From a virus, in IMG/VR virus record IMGVR_UViG_3300025674_000109, positions 1-39,931 of that record: a stretch of DNA of 39,931 nucleotides; one strand, given 5' to 3'. The notes under the pieces are model-generated. The model had not been told where the DNA came from. It searched no databases and was given only the letters and a program-made list of their open reading frames with translations. Within the stretch, counting starts at the first letter, position 1. The number at the start of each line of letters is the position of its first letter. This document shows positions 29,731 through 38,783 of this stretch, piece after piece. The translations under genes and the position numbers were made by a program.

Positions 29731-29752
29731 AGAATTATTCTTGAGGACACAC

Positions 29753-31405
29753 ATGAATAAAAAAGAAATTACAAAATTAATCTTAGAAAAAGAAAAAAGA
29801 TTAAAGCTACAGGATTACAAACAAGACTTTGCTAAGTTTGCAGAGGAACAAATAAAAATTGTTACTAAAGATGCTACACAAGGGTTTGTACCGTTTAAGT
29901 TAAATAAAGCTCAAATGTATATTACGGAGAAGCTTAATGAACAAATGGAAAAAACTGGTAAGGTTAGGGCAATTATCCTCAAGGCAAGACAGCAAGGAAT
30001 CAGTACATATTGCTCTGGCAGAGTGTTCTGGAAGACCTACTTTAACCAACACACAAGATCTGTCGTTATGGCACACGACTCTGCTACCTCTGATGCATTG
30101 TTCAATATGTCGAAGAACCTTATCCAGAATATGGCAGGGGAATTAAAACCGGAGGAACAAAGATCAAATGCTAAAGAAATTATTATTAAAACTCCCGCAT
30201 ACTCCGATAAAGAAGCTAAAGGATCTTACAGATTATATACTGCAGGAAGTCCCGAAGCAGGTCGTGGGACTACTCCAACAATTGCACACTTATCTGAAAT
30301 TGCATTTTGGCAACATGATGAAAAGATTCTCGCAGGTTTATTCCAAGGTATATCACAAGCTGATGGTACGGAAGTAATTCTAGAGAGTACTGCTAATGGT
30401 GCTCAAGGTGAGTTTTACAGATTATGGAGAGGTGCTGTTGCAGGGGAGAATGAGTATCTTCCTATATTCCTACCGTGGTACTGGACTCAAGAATATCGTA
30501 GAACAGCACCAGAAGGTATGGAGTTAACCTCAGAAGAAGAAACACTAAAAGAAAAATATGAATTAGATAATGATCAATTATTTTGGAGAAGACTCAAAAT
30601 AGCAGAAAGTGGAGAGTTAAAGTTTAAACAAGAGTACCCATCGTCTGCTGATGAAGCTTTTGTTGTGTCTGGTTCCAATGTGTTTGATGTGGATAAGCTT
30701 GATTTATTATTACCTGAAGCACCACAATCAATACGTTCTTGGGATCTAAACTCTAAAATGTTTGATGACAACAAAGAAGGTAAGTTGAATATTTGGGAAT
30801 ATCCAAAGTTCGATAAACCTTATGTTATAGCCGCTGATGTGTCTTTAGGGGTAGCCCAAGATTACAGTTGTGCTGTTGTCTTAGATAAGGATTATAAAGT
30901 AGTAGCTTTATACAGAGATAATAGAGTTGACCCTAGCACATACGGGGAGTTGTTATTCTATCTAGGTCGTTATTATAATAATGCATTTCTTTGTGTAGAG
31001 TCTAACTCAATGGGAATAGCTACCCTACAAAAGCTAGAATCAATGAATTATGTAAATATGTACAAGCAAACTAAGATTGCTAATGTCTCTAATGAAGAGG
31101 GAGTAAGATTAGGATTCAGGACTACGCTTAGTACTAAACCAGTTATTATTGGTAATCTAAAACGATTAATTACCGATGAAGCCATATACATTCCATCAAA
31201 TATTATGATACAAGAACTAAAAGACTATATATCTACAGAAACAGGAAAAACGGAAGCATCCCCTGGAACTCACGATGATACAGTTATGGCTCTTGCTATG
31301 GGATGTGAAGTGTTACGAACCCATTATGATAAACTTGTTTTAAATAGATTATCATGGAAAGATAGAGCAGGTTCTCTAGAACAAGATAACACACAATGGT
31401 TATAA
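29753..31405 (+). CDS. Terminase large subunit, 550 aa
   Basis: Motor and nuclease that packages DNA into the capsid. The ATPase domain has a Walker A of the ARQxGxST type (KARQQGIST, 77-85), Walker B followed by AHLSE182, and a coupling stretch LESTANG near 210-216. The nuclease domain has D362 (IAADVS), E416 (LCVESN) and HDD at 507-509. RBS GAGGA precedes the ATG at 29753; a TTG four codons earlier is not needed. It opens the right-hand structural operon. The only terminase-small-like protein lies on the other strand at 23321-23707. Confidence 0.95.
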   Translation: MNKKEITKLILEKEKRLKLQDYKQDFAKFAEEQIKIVTKDATQGFVPFKLNKAQMYITEKLNEQMEKTGKVRAIILKARQQGISTYCSGRVFWKTYFNQHTRSVVMAHDSATSDALFNMSKNLIQNMAGELKPEEQRSNAKEIIIKTPAYSDKEAKGSYRLYTAGSPEAGRGTTPTIAHLSEIAFWQHDEKILAGLFQGISQADGTEVILESTANGAQGEFYRLWRGAVAGENEYLPIFLPWYWTQEYRRTAPEGMELTSEEETLKEKYELDNDQLFWRRLKIAESGELKFKQEYPSSADEAFVVSGSNVFDVDKLDLLLPEAPQSIRSWDLNSKMFDDNKEGKLNIWEYPKFDKPYVIAADVSLGVAQDYSCAVVLDKDYKVVALYRDNRVDPSTYGELLFYLGRYYNNAFLCVESNSMGIATLQKLESMNYVNMYKQTKIANVSNEEGVRLGFRTTLSTKPVIIGNLKRLITDEAIYIPSNIMIQELKDYISTETGKTEASPGTHDDTVMALAMGCEVLRTHYDKLVLNRLSWKDRAGSLEQDNTQWL

Positions 31406-31425
31406 CAGACTTCTATTGTCCTCAG

Positions 31426-31582
31426 TTAGTCTGGCATAGCTAACAGAAGGAAAGTATGCCTCTTACTTATGAAGTTCTCTTCATTACCCACAAAAAGTTC
31501 GATAGGTCTTATAAGAGTGTCTTGACGTACCAGACTAAAAATTGTTATGTCTAGACTATCTGCCATATCAAGGCACTCTTAT
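31426..31582 (+). other. Strongly folded stretch between terminase and portal genes
   Basis: Several perfect complementarities occur in about 160 bases. TTAGTCTGG (31426-31434) pairs with CCAGACTAA (31530-31538), and ATGAAG with CTTCAT (31469-31484). A 15-bp stem joins 31511-31525 to 31568-31582, with one G-T pair. The 9-bp helix uses the loop of the 15-bp stem, which would make a pseudoknot. It might be a regulatory RNA, an mRNA control element or a processing site. Confidence 0.4.
31456..31554 (+). CDS. Candidate small protein in the terminase-portal gap, 32 aa
   Basis: MPLTYEVLFITHKKFDRSYKSVLTYQTKNCYV. AGAAGGA lies five bases before the ATG, an excellent RBS. The RBS is in the loop, and the ATG in the closing arm, of a 6-bp hairpin (GGCATA 31433-31438 with TATGCC 31455-31460), so initiation could be controlled by folding. 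No family recognised. Confidence 0.4.
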   Translation: MPLTYEVLFITHKKFDRSYKSVLTYQTKNCYV

Positions 31583-31619
31583 GGGACTTAAACATTTAGA
31601 TTGATAGATAGGAGATCGT

Positions 31620-31757
31620 ATGTCTCGTTTTATGCAAATACCACAAACTTCTAAAAAGAAAGAAGTAAAAGAAAGAGTGATGACTACCCCAGGAAATTAC
31701 AATAGTGATAATCTTAGGGAGACTAAAAAGATTCCAACCAAAGGGGGATATAAATAA
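31620..31757 (+). CDS. Small basic protein before portal, 45 aa
   Basis: MSRFMQIPQTSKKKEVKERVMTTPGNYNSDNLRETKKIPTKGGYK: lysine-rich, probably disordered. GGAG precedes the ATG, and the stop overlaps the portal start (TAATG). The position and overlap support a real gene of the head module, perhaps a small head or packaging factor. No family recognised. Confidence 0.6.
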   Translation: MSRFMQIPQTSKKKEVKERVMTTPGNYNSDNLRETKKIPTKGGYK

Positions 31758-33892
31758 TGTCTACCCATTATGGCTATAAAGAAGAAGTAACTGATGAACA
31801 GGTTATTGCTCTTGTCGAAGCAGGAGTAAACAATTCTGTTGGAGATTGGTTAAACTCTTCTGACTTAGCTAACGAAAGAATCAAAAGTACTTATGAGTAC
31901 GCAGGAATACCTGTTGGTCACTTATCACCACAAGGTGTGTCTAGTATTGTGGACACATCAACTACAGAAACTGTAGAGGCATACTCTGCTATTTTGTCTG
32001 ATTTGTTTTTAAACAATCAAAGACTAGCACGTTTTGTCCCTTATAATGATAGTCCAGGGGCTTATAAAAAAGCTAAGGACGCATCATTATTAGTAAACTA
32101 TTGCATATTTAAACAAAACGATGGATGGTCTATCCTAGAGTCTTGGATTAAATGTGCGTTGCTTTGGAAAAATGGAATTATACGTTGGGATTACGTAGAA
32201 GATTTTTCCTACATATTTGAAGAATACGAAAAGATTAACCAAACTAGACTTGACGAATTACTCGCTGATGATGACGTAGAGATTGTAGGGGATCTGCAAT
32301 TTGAAAATGATGTCATGGATGATGGCGAAGGAATGGAGCTTGTCTATGTCGATGTACGCTTACGTAGGCGTATAAACAATTCAAAAGTTAAACTAGAACT
32401 TATTCCACCAGAATCCTTTAGAATATCTAGGGACGCATCGAGCATAGAAAATGCAGACTTTGTTGGTCTGCAATCAACATACACTCGTTCAGAAATGCGT
32501 AAGATGTGGCCTGAGATATCAGAAGCCTTGTCTGAAGACGATTGGAATAGTCTAGGAGACAGTAGCTACAATATTGTCACACGATACGCAGAAGATGTAG
32601 CGGCTCGTAAACTAATCACAGGTCAAGAATATTGGCAAGGTTCGATGAATCTTGATGAGACACCATTAGAAGCTAATCGTGAAGTTACGGTTACAGAGTG
32701 TTGGATGCGAGTAGATCGTGATGGGGATGGAATAGCAGAGCTAAAAAGATTCATTATTGCAGGTAAACATATTCTATTTGAAGAAGATTGTGATATGGTT
32801 CCTCTGGCTTCTTTGTCTCCCATTAATATCCCGTTTGAGTTCTATGGAATGTCTATCGCAGACTTTACACGCTCCTCTACACTTGCGTCTACAGCTATCT
32901 TACGTGGGTTTGTTGAAAACACATACTTAACTAACTACTCACCAAAGCTAGCAGATCCAAACGTAGTAGATTTCTCTGCGCTTCAAAACATGAAACCAAA
33001 ACAGATCATACCTACTAATGGTAACCCCAATGGTGCAGTCTCTGCATTGGTTCCCGAAACAATGAGTACGGGAACAGTACCTTTGTTAGAGCACTTGCAG
33101 ATGATTAAAGAGCAAGCTACAGGTATGTCAAAGGCGGCTCAAGGGTTAAACGACACTTTATACGTATCTGGAAACTCTGAGCAAAAGCTAGCGGCAGTAC
33201 AATCAGCTTCTCAGAAAAGAATACAACAGATTGCTAGACGGTTTGCAGAAACAGGGTTTAAACATTTATGCCGTGGAATATACCACACACTGCGTAAATG
33301 CATGACTCAGAAAGTCTCTTGCACACTAGCTAACTCTTTTGCTACAATTAATCCATCAGATTTACCTTACAACTTAGAATGTGAAATCTTTGTGGATATC
33401 GGAGAAAACTCTAATCTTAACAAGATTCAAAAACTAAAATCAGTTGGTTCTGAGGTATTACCTGCGCTGAAAGCGCAAGGTGTTGGCATGGTTGTCAAAC
33501 CAGAAGCTCCTGCTATGCTAGCCACACAACTTGTGGAAGCAATGGGTTTAGACTCTAATGACTTCCTAGAGGATTACACAGAGGATGAGTTTAAAGAAAA
33601 AGCAGCGCAAGTTATGCAAAAGCAATCACAAGAAGCTCAACAGGCTAAAGAACTTGAACTTGCTAAAGCACAAGCAGATGTAGGTCTACAACAAGCTAAT
33701 GTGGCTTACACTCAAGCTCAAGCAAGAAACACTATGGATGATAACGCAAGACAAATGGCAGTTGCTATAGATCGGCATTATCAAGAGTGGGCAGACACTG
33801 CTATTAGTGCTGTCAAAGAAGGTGCGAACGTACCACCTCATCCAACATTTGATGAAATTGTTGCGATGACTAAACAATACATGCAAGGATAA
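31757..33892 (+). CDS. Portal protein (P22-like), 711 aa
   Basis: Forms the dodecameric gate through which DNA enters and leaves the head and to which the tail attaches. Length and style fit the P22-type portal group. An N-terminal wing is followed by LIPPESFRISRDA.. and ITGQEYWQGS regions. The central part has PFEFYGMSIADFTRSSTLASTAILRGFVENTYLTNYSP, and the downstream stretch NLNKIQKLKSVGSEVLPALKAQG. A long Gln/Ala-rich helical barrel (about 615-670) ends it. It is followed after two bases by the 103-aa gene. Confidence 0.88.
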   Translation: MSTHYGYKEEVTDEQVIALVEAGVNNSVGDWLNSSDLANERIKSTYEYAGIPVGHLSPQGVSSIVDTSTTETVEAYSAILSDLFLNNQRLARFVPYNDSPGAYKKAKDASLLVNYCIFKQNDGWSILESWIKCALLWKNGIIRWDYVEDFSYIFEEYEKINQTRLDELLADDDVEIVGDLQFENDVMDDGEGMELVYVDVRLRRRINNSKVKLELIPPESFRISRDASSIENADFVGLQSTYTRSEMRKMWPEISEALSEDDWNSLGDSSYNIVTRYAEDVAARKLITGQEYWQGSMNLDETPLEANREVTVTECWMRVDRDGDGIAELKRFIIAGKHILFEEDCDMVPLASLSPINIPFEFYGMSIADFTRSSTLASTAILRGFVENTYLTNYSPKLADPNVVDFSALQNMKPKQIIPTNGNPNGAVSALVPETMSTGTVPLLEHLQMIKEQATGMSKAAQGLNDTLYVSGNSEQKLAAVQSASQKRIQQIARRFAETGFKHLCRGIYHTLRKCMTQKVSCTLANSFATINPSDLPYNLECEIFVDIGENSNLNKIQKLKSVGSEVLPALKAQGVGMVVKPEAPAMLATQLVEAMGLDSNDFLEDYTEDEFKEKAAQVMQKQSQEAQQAKELELAKAQADVGLQQANVAYTQAQARNTMDDNARQMAVAIDRHYQEWADTAISAVKEGANVPPHPTFDEIVAMTKQYMQG

Positions 33893-33894
33893 AA

Positions 33895-34206
33895 ATGGAT
33901 AAATACCGAAAGGCAGGTGAGAAGAACCTGGGAAATAAGGTGCATCCAGATGTGTTAGCAAAAGAAGCATTAGTAAATGCTGAGTTTGCATCTAGAGAAC
34001 GTAATGTTTTCTTTGATGACGCATATGGTGAATTACTTGTAACCTATTTTATGCATTGGCTAAAAACAGATCCCCATGAGACTAAGACACGGGAGTTTAT
34101 TTATAACTCTGCCTTAGCTCTTGGGGATGTTCGTAAAAAATTAGTCGAGTATGAAATGTTAGGTAAAAATGTTAAATTTATGGAGGACAATAATGAGAGT
34201 AATTGA
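33895..34206 (+). CDS. Head-module protein of unknown function, 103 aa
   Basis: MDKYRKAGEKNLGNKVHPDVLAKEALVNAEFASRERNVFFDDAYGELLVTYFMHWLKTDPHETKTREFIYNSALALGDVRKKLVEYEML is a compact helical protein. AAGGA precedes the ATG. Its place between portal and scaffold suggests a role in head assembly or packaging, but I recognise no family. Confidence 0.6.
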   Translation: MDKYRKAGEKNLGNKVHPDVLAKEALVNAEFASRERNVFFDDAYGELLVTYFMHWLKTDPHETKTREFIYNSALALGDVRKKLVEYEMLGKNVKFMEDNNESN

Positions 34207-34435
34207 AACAGAAAAGCTCATAGAGAATATTAATTTAATGATAAATTCTTTGGAATACGATTCTATGCGTAGCCCAGGAAAATTAAAAGTAAATTCTGAC
34301 ACTCTGGCAAACTTATTTTATTTAAAAGAGCGTTATGAAAAAATAGCAGTAGAAGCTCCTACTGTAGAAGAAGCAGTAGTAGAAGCTCCTGCAAAGAAAA
34401 CAACAGCAAAGAAAACTGCTGTTGCTAAAGCTTAA
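34193..34435 (+). CDS. Head-module protein with Ala/Lys-rich tail, 80 aa
   Basis: Residues 1-52 are helical (METEKLIENINLMINSLEYD-like start, then TLANLFYLKERYEKIA). The rest is low-complexity (VEEAVVEAPAKKTTAKKTAVAKA), like DNA- or scaffold-binding tails. GGAGG lies before the ATG at 34193; a frame from 34169 lacks an RBS. It overlaps the previous gene by 14 bases. Function unknown. Confidence 0.6.
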   Translation: MRVIETEKLIENINLMINSLEYDSMRSPGKLKVNSDTLANLFYLKERYEKIAVEAPTVEEAVVEAPAKKTTAKKTAVAKA

Positions 34436-34452
34436 TTGAGGAATTACAATTT

Positions 34453-35541
34453 ATGAATACAGAAGCAAACGAATCTCTACCTACGGATGACATTCCTGCC
34501 GATGTTAATGGCCCAACCGAACAAGAACTCTTGGATGCTGTTATTTCACAATCTGAATTTGTGTCTGAATCGCTACCCGTTGAAGAGATCCCAGAAGTTG
34601 GCCCGTCTGATTCAGATGAAGAAGACCCAGAAGAGTCTGATGAAGTCGTTAATGAGAATGAAGAAGAAGTTGAATACGAAGAAGAAGAAATAGAAGATGA
34701 GGATGCTACGGCTACCCAAGATGCTACTGTTTACTCTTTGGATGATCTTGACTTGGATGCACAAGTTATTGTCAAAATTGACGGTGAGGAAGTGCCTGTA
34801 TCCTTTAGTGATCTTGTAAAAGGTTACTCTACAGAACAATCTCTTTCTGCGAAGGGTCGTGAACTAGGAGAAGCACGTAAGGAATTAGAAGCTGAACGTG
34901 AAGCACAACTAGCTGAGATTAATAAAATTGGAGAAGCAAGCGCAATTGTCCTGCTACAGGACGAACAAACTTTTGCTAAACAATATCATGATATCGAAGC
35001 TAAAATACAAGAAGCAAGGGACAACGGTGACACTTATGAGTTGTCCGAACTAAAGGATCAACGTGAACAAGCTCAGTCCAAGTATTGGGCGGCTCGTAAA
35101 AAGCGTGAAGGCATCCTTGCAAACATGGAAGAACAACAAGAAGCTGTTTTAGAAAAACAATGGGTTGAAGCATTAGATAGTTTTAATGAACATATCGAAA
35201 CGTATGTCCCAGGGTTTGATGAAAGTGTGGCTTCTGAGATTCGTGAGTTTGCAGTAGGTGAAGGAATTTCTGAAGAAATAGTTGATACCATTGTAGATCC
35301 TGTTTTAGTTAAGTTTGTAAATGATTACAGAATTCTAAAACAAGGAGTTACAAAGGGAAAAGCTAAACGGAAAACCGTTGCTACTAAAAAGCTTCCTGTT
35401 AAAAAAGCTAAATCAGCATCTAAACAAAAGTCGGATCGAGCTAATGCTATTAGGCAAAATGCACTCAGAGAGGATGCATCATCAGACGATCAAATGGCTT
35501 TCTTACGACAACTTGCTTCTCGATCTCTTGGTGAATCTTAA
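34453..35541 (+). CDS. Capsid scaffolding protein, 362 aa
   Basis: A likely internal scaffold that shapes the procapsid and is then removed. The first 95 residues are extremely acidic (runs of Glu/Asp). A small folded part follows (VIVKIDGEEVPVSFSDLVKGYS), then a long coiled coil (about 130-225). The end is strongly basic (KGKAKRKTVATKKLPVKKAK), as in other scaffolds that bind the capsid protein with their C-terminus. Position between portal and capsid genes fits. Confidence 0.8.
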   Translation: MNTEANESLPTDDIPADVNGPTEQELLDAVISQSEFVSESLPVEEIPEVGPSDSDEEDPEESDEVVNENEEEVEYEEEEIEDEDATATQDATVYSLDDLDLDAQVIVKIDGEEVPVSFSDLVKGYSTEQSLSAKGRELGEARKELEAEREAQLAEINKIGEASAIVLLQDEQTFAKQYHDIEAKIQEARDNGDTYELSELKDQREQAQSKYWAARKKREGILANMEEQQEAVLEKQWVEALDSFNEHIETYVPGFDESVASEIREFAVGEGISEEIVDTIVDPVLVKFVNDYRILKQGVTKGKAKRKTVATKKLPVKKAKSASKQKSDRANAIRQNALREDASSDDQMAFLRQLASRSLGES

Positions 35542-35580
35542 TTCACAATATAAATAACAACAATAATTTCGGAGGCTATA

Positions 35581-36687
35581 ATGGCAATTGTTGCAGGTCG
35601 TGGTGTATCCACAGGTCGTGCTCAAGCAGATGTAACGTCTGGTCGTCAAGACGCAGATGTTTCACAGCGTGAGGATTTGGCTAATTTTATTACAATGATC
35701 ACTCGTGAAGAAACACCTTTTATTTCTTCTATTGGTAAAGCAAAAGCTACGGCTATTTACCATGAGTGGCAAACAGATGAGCTACAAGCTCCAGGAAACT
35801 CTCGTCTAGCTGAAGGCTCAGATTTTGTAGATCCAAGTGCTACAAGCGGAGGAGACTATATTGCGGGAGCACATTACGTAGGTCCACATCGTACTCGTCT
35901 AGGTAACTACACACAGATTAATGGTAAGACCATTGCTGTGTCAGGAACTCGTCGTGCTGTCGATCAGGCAGGTGTCGCAGATGAGTATGCGTACCAATTG
36001 AAAAAGCGTGGCACAGAGCTTCGTCGTGATGTTGAGTTTGATGTAGTTCATTCTTACAACGTAGCGTCAGCATCAAGCCCACGTAAAATGGGTGGTTATC
36101 AAGCGTTTATTAACGATGATGCCACTGTAGAGTACAATGGTGATTTCCAAGCTCCTGCGGTTGGATCAACTAATGAGGGTACAGCTACAGTCACATCTGG
36201 TGATGCCGCTGATGGACGTACCGCTTTGACTTTATCAGACATTGATACAGTCATGCAGAAGATCTATGAGCAAGGTGGTAAAGCATCTCGTATTATGCTT
36301 TCTCCAAAACTTCGTCGTGATTTCTCTGACTTAATGGTTGGTGATACAGGCGTTAGGCGTAACATGGATGCTGACGGCAAGCTACGCCAATCAGTTGACG
36401 TATACATGTCAGACTTTGGTGATCTGATGGTAGTTCCTAACTACATTATGGGTCTTTCTAACAATGCTCCCATCGGAAATGGTGGGGCTAATGTAGATGT
36501 AGCAGACTTTGCCGCGTTGATCTATGATCCAATGTGGTTCAGCATTGCGACTCTACGTCCACTTACAGAAGTTGATGTAGGTCAGCAAGGTGACTCAACC
36601 AAGGGTATGATGGTTGAAGAAACAACTCTTGAGGTTCGTAACCCCAAAGGTTGTGGTGCTGTATACGGTCTGTCAGGATCAGCATAG
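35581..36687 (+). CDS. Major capsid protein (DUF5309/SU10-like), 368 aa
   Basis: Main shell protein, HK97 fold expected. The N-terminal stretch EDLANFITMITREETPFISSIGKAKATAIYHEWQTD and the EGSDF..., R.GNYTQI and AVDQAG segments match the DUF5309 group that includes the SU10 major head protein. Near the C-terminus, PMWFSIATLRPLTEVDVGQQGDS follows the usual family end. The RBS CGGAGG is strong, as expected for a highly made protein, and an intrinsic terminator follows nine bases after the stop. Confidence 0.88.
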   Translation: MAIVAGRGVSTGRAQADVTSGRQDADVSQREDLANFITMITREETPFISSIGKAKATAIYHEWQTDELQAPGNSRLAEGSDFVDPSATSGGDYIAGAHYVGPHRTRLGNYTQINGKTIAVSGTRRAVDQAGVADEYAYQLKKRGTELRRDVEFDVVHSYNVASASSPRKMGGYQAFINDDATVEYNGDFQAPAVGSTNEGTATVTSGDAADGRTALTLSDIDTVMQKIYEQGGKASRIMLSPKLRRDFSDLMVGDTGVRRNMDADGKLRQSVDVYMSDFGDLMVVPNYIMGLSNNAPIGNGGANVDVADFAALIYDPMWFSIATLRPLTEVDVGQQGDSTKGMMVEETTLEVRNPKGCGAVYGLSGSA

Positions 36688-36695
36688 CATACATA

Positions 36696-36726
36696 GGAGG
36701 GGAGCTTCGGCTCTCCTTCTTTTATT
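36696..36726 (+). terminator. Intrinsic terminator after the capsid gene
   Basis: GGAGGGGAGC pairs with GCTCTCCTTC (10 pairs, two G-T) around a TTCG tetraloop, followed by TTTTATT. It probably sets high capsid versus lower tail expression, with readthrough into the tail genes. Confidence 0.88.
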
Positions 36727-36749
36727 AAATTATTTGGGAGTAATAATTT

Positions 36750-36953
36750 ATGTTAGTAATTAAAAACAACACTACAGGTGTAATTTACCCTGCGGATAGT
36801 TGCATATGGAAAGAAGCAGATGCAACTAGTGGATATGGGTATACAATTAATACGGTAAAATATTATGGTTCAGGCACTGAAGTGACTGTCGCTACACCCG
36901 TATTAGGCTTCATCGGCAAGTCAGGCCGATTTGTACAGATTTCTTCAGATTAA
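36750..36953 (+). CDS. Small structural-region protein, 67 aa
   Basis: MLVIKNNTTGVIYPADSCIWKEADATSGYGYTINTVKYYGSGTEVTVATPVLGFIGKSGRFVQISSD is beta-rich throughout. GGGAG precedes the ATG. Between capsid and adaptor genes, such small beta proteins are often head decoration proteins, but the sequence itself does not show this. Confidence 0.6.
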   Translation: MLVIKNNTTGVIYPADSCIWKEADATSGYGYTINTVKYYGSGTEVTVATPVLGFIGKSGRFVQISSD

Positions 36954-36962
36954 GGATATTAG

Positions 36963-37295
36963 ATGGCTAAATGGAAAGTTGGGGACAAGAGTAATCCAGG
37001 GTCACTTCAAGGTACATTTGAGTACGAATCAGGGTCCACTACAGGAGAGTCTGTGTGGTCTGTCCAACAAGATGAAAAACCTTTTCTTGAGCAAGCTAAA
37101 CGAGATCGAGATACAGGGCAAAAAGATAATGTTGGATATAAAAAATTTGCTACTATACCAGATATTGTAGCTATTGATATTCTTAATAAATACGGTATTG
37201 ATATTCATGATCCCAACACAATGAGAGATCGTGATAAAATGATAAAATTTAGAAATATAATTAAGACGGAGTATAAATACCTTTTGTCTTATTAA
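36963..37295 (+). CDS. Conserved marine-phage structural-region protein, 110 aa
   Basis: The pattern SVQQDEKPFLEQAKRDRD, then GYKKFATIPDIVAIDILNKYGIDIHDP and a closing II..EYKYLL recurs in T7-like cyanophages and relatives, where the protein is encoded with head-tail genes. Its role is unknown. RBS AAGGA lies before the ATG, 9 bases after the previous stop. Confidence 0.65.
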   Translation: MAKWKVGDKSNPGSLQGTFEYESGSTTGESVWSVQQDEKPFLEQAKRDRDTGQKDNVGYKKFATIPDIVAIDILNKYGIDIHDPNTMRDRDKMIKFRNIIKTEYKYLLSY

Positions 37296-37304
37296 GGTGA
37301 TGAT

Positions 37305-38252
37305 ATGAAAACTTATAATGAATTTGTTAAGCTAGTTCGTAATTGGGCTAATAGAGATGAAGAAGTTTTAAGTAATGCGATTATTGCTGATTGTTTAACC
37401 TATGCGGCTGATAAAGCTTATCGTACCTTGCGTGTACCTCCTTTGGAAACTACAGTTACGTATAACTCTACGGAGCTTACAGCCGCTACTACGACAGGAC
37501 CGCCTAGCTTTACAGAGTTAGCAATTCCTTCTAATCTTATTGAGTTCATTCAGATTAGATCAATTGCCGCTGATGGTGCTACGAAAAGAGTCTTTAATGA
37601 AAAATCAGATGTTCGTACATTTTTTGACACTTATGCCGAAAAATATAATGCATCAGCTTATTGGACACGTAAGGGAAACAATATTCTTTTGTCCCCAGGA
37701 TTTAATACATCCAATGTATCAGGGACAGAAGATAAAGTAGAATTGTATTACTATAGACGATTACCTGCTTTAAATGCAAGGTATGATGTTACAGCGGCTA
37801 ACGCTAATCTTAGTGAGACTTTTATTTCTGAAATTACAGAAAGTAATCCTGCTCCGACAGATCTTAAAACAGGACAAGTAGTAAGTACTGATAGTTTAAA
37901 GAAAGCAGTTTACACAAGGACATCCGATAATCAAGTAATAACGACTACATACTATGAAACGTCTGTAGCAGACTCCTCCATACCTGCGGCTCCTGTAGGT
38001 CAAACTAGAGCTATAACAACAGCTAGTTACTACGGTTCAGAAGTTCCTAATTGGCTTAGGGATGAAAACGAGCGCATAATTTTAAATGGAGCATTAGCAG
38101 AAGCTTTTATTTATCTTAATGAACCAGAGTCTGTTCAAATGTATGGTCAAATATTTACATCAGAGATTGATGAATTAAATAGAGAAGAATCAAAACGACA
38201 CTCTTCTGGCGGTAATGTTCAAATTAATATTAACACTAATGGTTTGATATAG
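37305..38252 (+). CDS. Head-tail adaptor / tail-tube-like protein, 315 aa
   Basis: The N-terminal helical part (MKTYNEFVKLVRNWANRDEEVLSNAIIADCLTYAADKAYRTLR) and the beta-rich middle (AIPSNLIEFIQIRSI, YWTRKGNNILLSPG, VELYYYRRLPAL) resemble adaptor or tail tubular A-type proteins that bind under the portal. Residues near 255-300 (NWLRDENERIILNGALAEAFIYLNEPESVQMY) are a helical bundle, also seen in such proteins. The order capsid, small proteins, adaptor, fibres supports the role. The exact homologue is unclear. Confidence 0.65.
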   Translation: MKTYNEFVKLVRNWANRDEEVLSNAIIADCLTYAADKAYRTLRVPPLETTVTYNSTELTAATTTGPPSFTELAIPSNLIEFIQIRSIAADGATKRVFNEKSDVRTFFDTYAEKYNASAYWTRKGNNILLSPGFNTSNVSGTEDKVELYYYRRLPALNARYDVTAANANLSETFISEITESNPAPTDLKTGQVVSTDSLKKAVYTRTSDNQVITTTYYETSVADSSIPAAPVGQTRAITTASYYGSEVPNWLRDENERIILNGALAEAFIYLNEPESVQMYGQIFTSEIDELNREESKRHSSGGNVQININTNGLI

Positions 38253-38261
38253 GAGATTTAA

Positions 38262-38783
38262 ATGGCAGATCCAACTATTTCTTCTGGTGCAGGAGGGTTG
38301 TTTAATACTACTGATAGTACAGCCGCATCTGCTACTGCTTCTGTTAGTGTAACAGGAATATCAGATAAAGTTACAGCCGGTGGTTTGTTTAAAGGGCAAG
38401 CATCCGATAGTGTACAGCAAGAGCTTGCATCTACCTTATCTGAAATAGAAACCTTTGCCAACCAAGCTTTAGAGTCTGCCGCTACTGCTAGCGCGGCTCA
38501 AACAGCGGCTGAAACTGCTGAAACAAATGCTGAAAATATTGTAAATGGATTAGGTTTAGGAAATACTAGTTTTAATCTTTCAGGTATTTCAGAAGGTGAC
38601 GGTATAGTATTGGGAAACAATAATACTTTAGTTGCCCACACATTCACAACTACTTCTTTATCTGATGTTGATAATACAAATAGACAAAATGGGTCTGTAT
38701 TAGTTTATAATACAACCTCTAACAAATATGTATCTACAAATACAATTGAAGAAAATATGACCATTAAGGGAGGAACTTTTTAA
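38262..38783 (+). CDS. Tail-fibre-region protein, 173 aa
   Basis: Ala/Thr/Ser-rich, with an alanine coiled coil near residues 60-95 (LESAATASAAQTAAETAETNAENIV) and a beta-rich end (GSVLVYNTTSNKYVSTNT). This is the make-up of trimeric phage fibres. The final residues NMTIKGGTF resemble the end of the next protein (NVTLDGGAY). The stop overlaps the next start (TAATG). Confidence 0.65.
   Translation: MADPTISSGAGGLFNTTDSTAASATASVSVTGISDKVTAGGLFKGQASDSVQQELASTLSEIETFANQALESAATASAAQTAAETAETNAENIVNGLGLGNTSFNLSGISEGDGIVLGNNNTLVAHTFTTTSLSDVDNTNRQNGSVLVYNTTSNKYVSTNTIEENMTIKGGTF

Larger units (their letters stand above)
29122..29752. other. Divergent non-coding region between leftward and rightward units
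   Basis: No convincing gene lies in these 630 bases. They hold the hairpin element copy 3 (29395-29414), and a larger fold whose outer arms GAGGAAA (29301-29307) and TTTCCTC (29352-29358) enclose a small hairpin with a TTCG loop. They also hold a direct repeat GCACCTAC (29215, 29225), a consensus DnaA box (29586-29594), a 20-bp sequence that is the inverse of 28771-28790, and three GGGGGTAC octamers before the terminase gene. A loose sigma70-like pair on the minus strand (TTGACC, 18 bases, TATTGT; 29416 to 29387) spans hairpin copy 3. An origin and/or promoters for both directions are the natural reading; none is proven. Confidence 0.6.

Noticed and set aside
31405-31620. tRNA gene in the terminase-portal gap
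   Set aside because: A GTTCGA stretch is present, but no acceptor, D-arm or anticodon arm can be folded around it on either strand.
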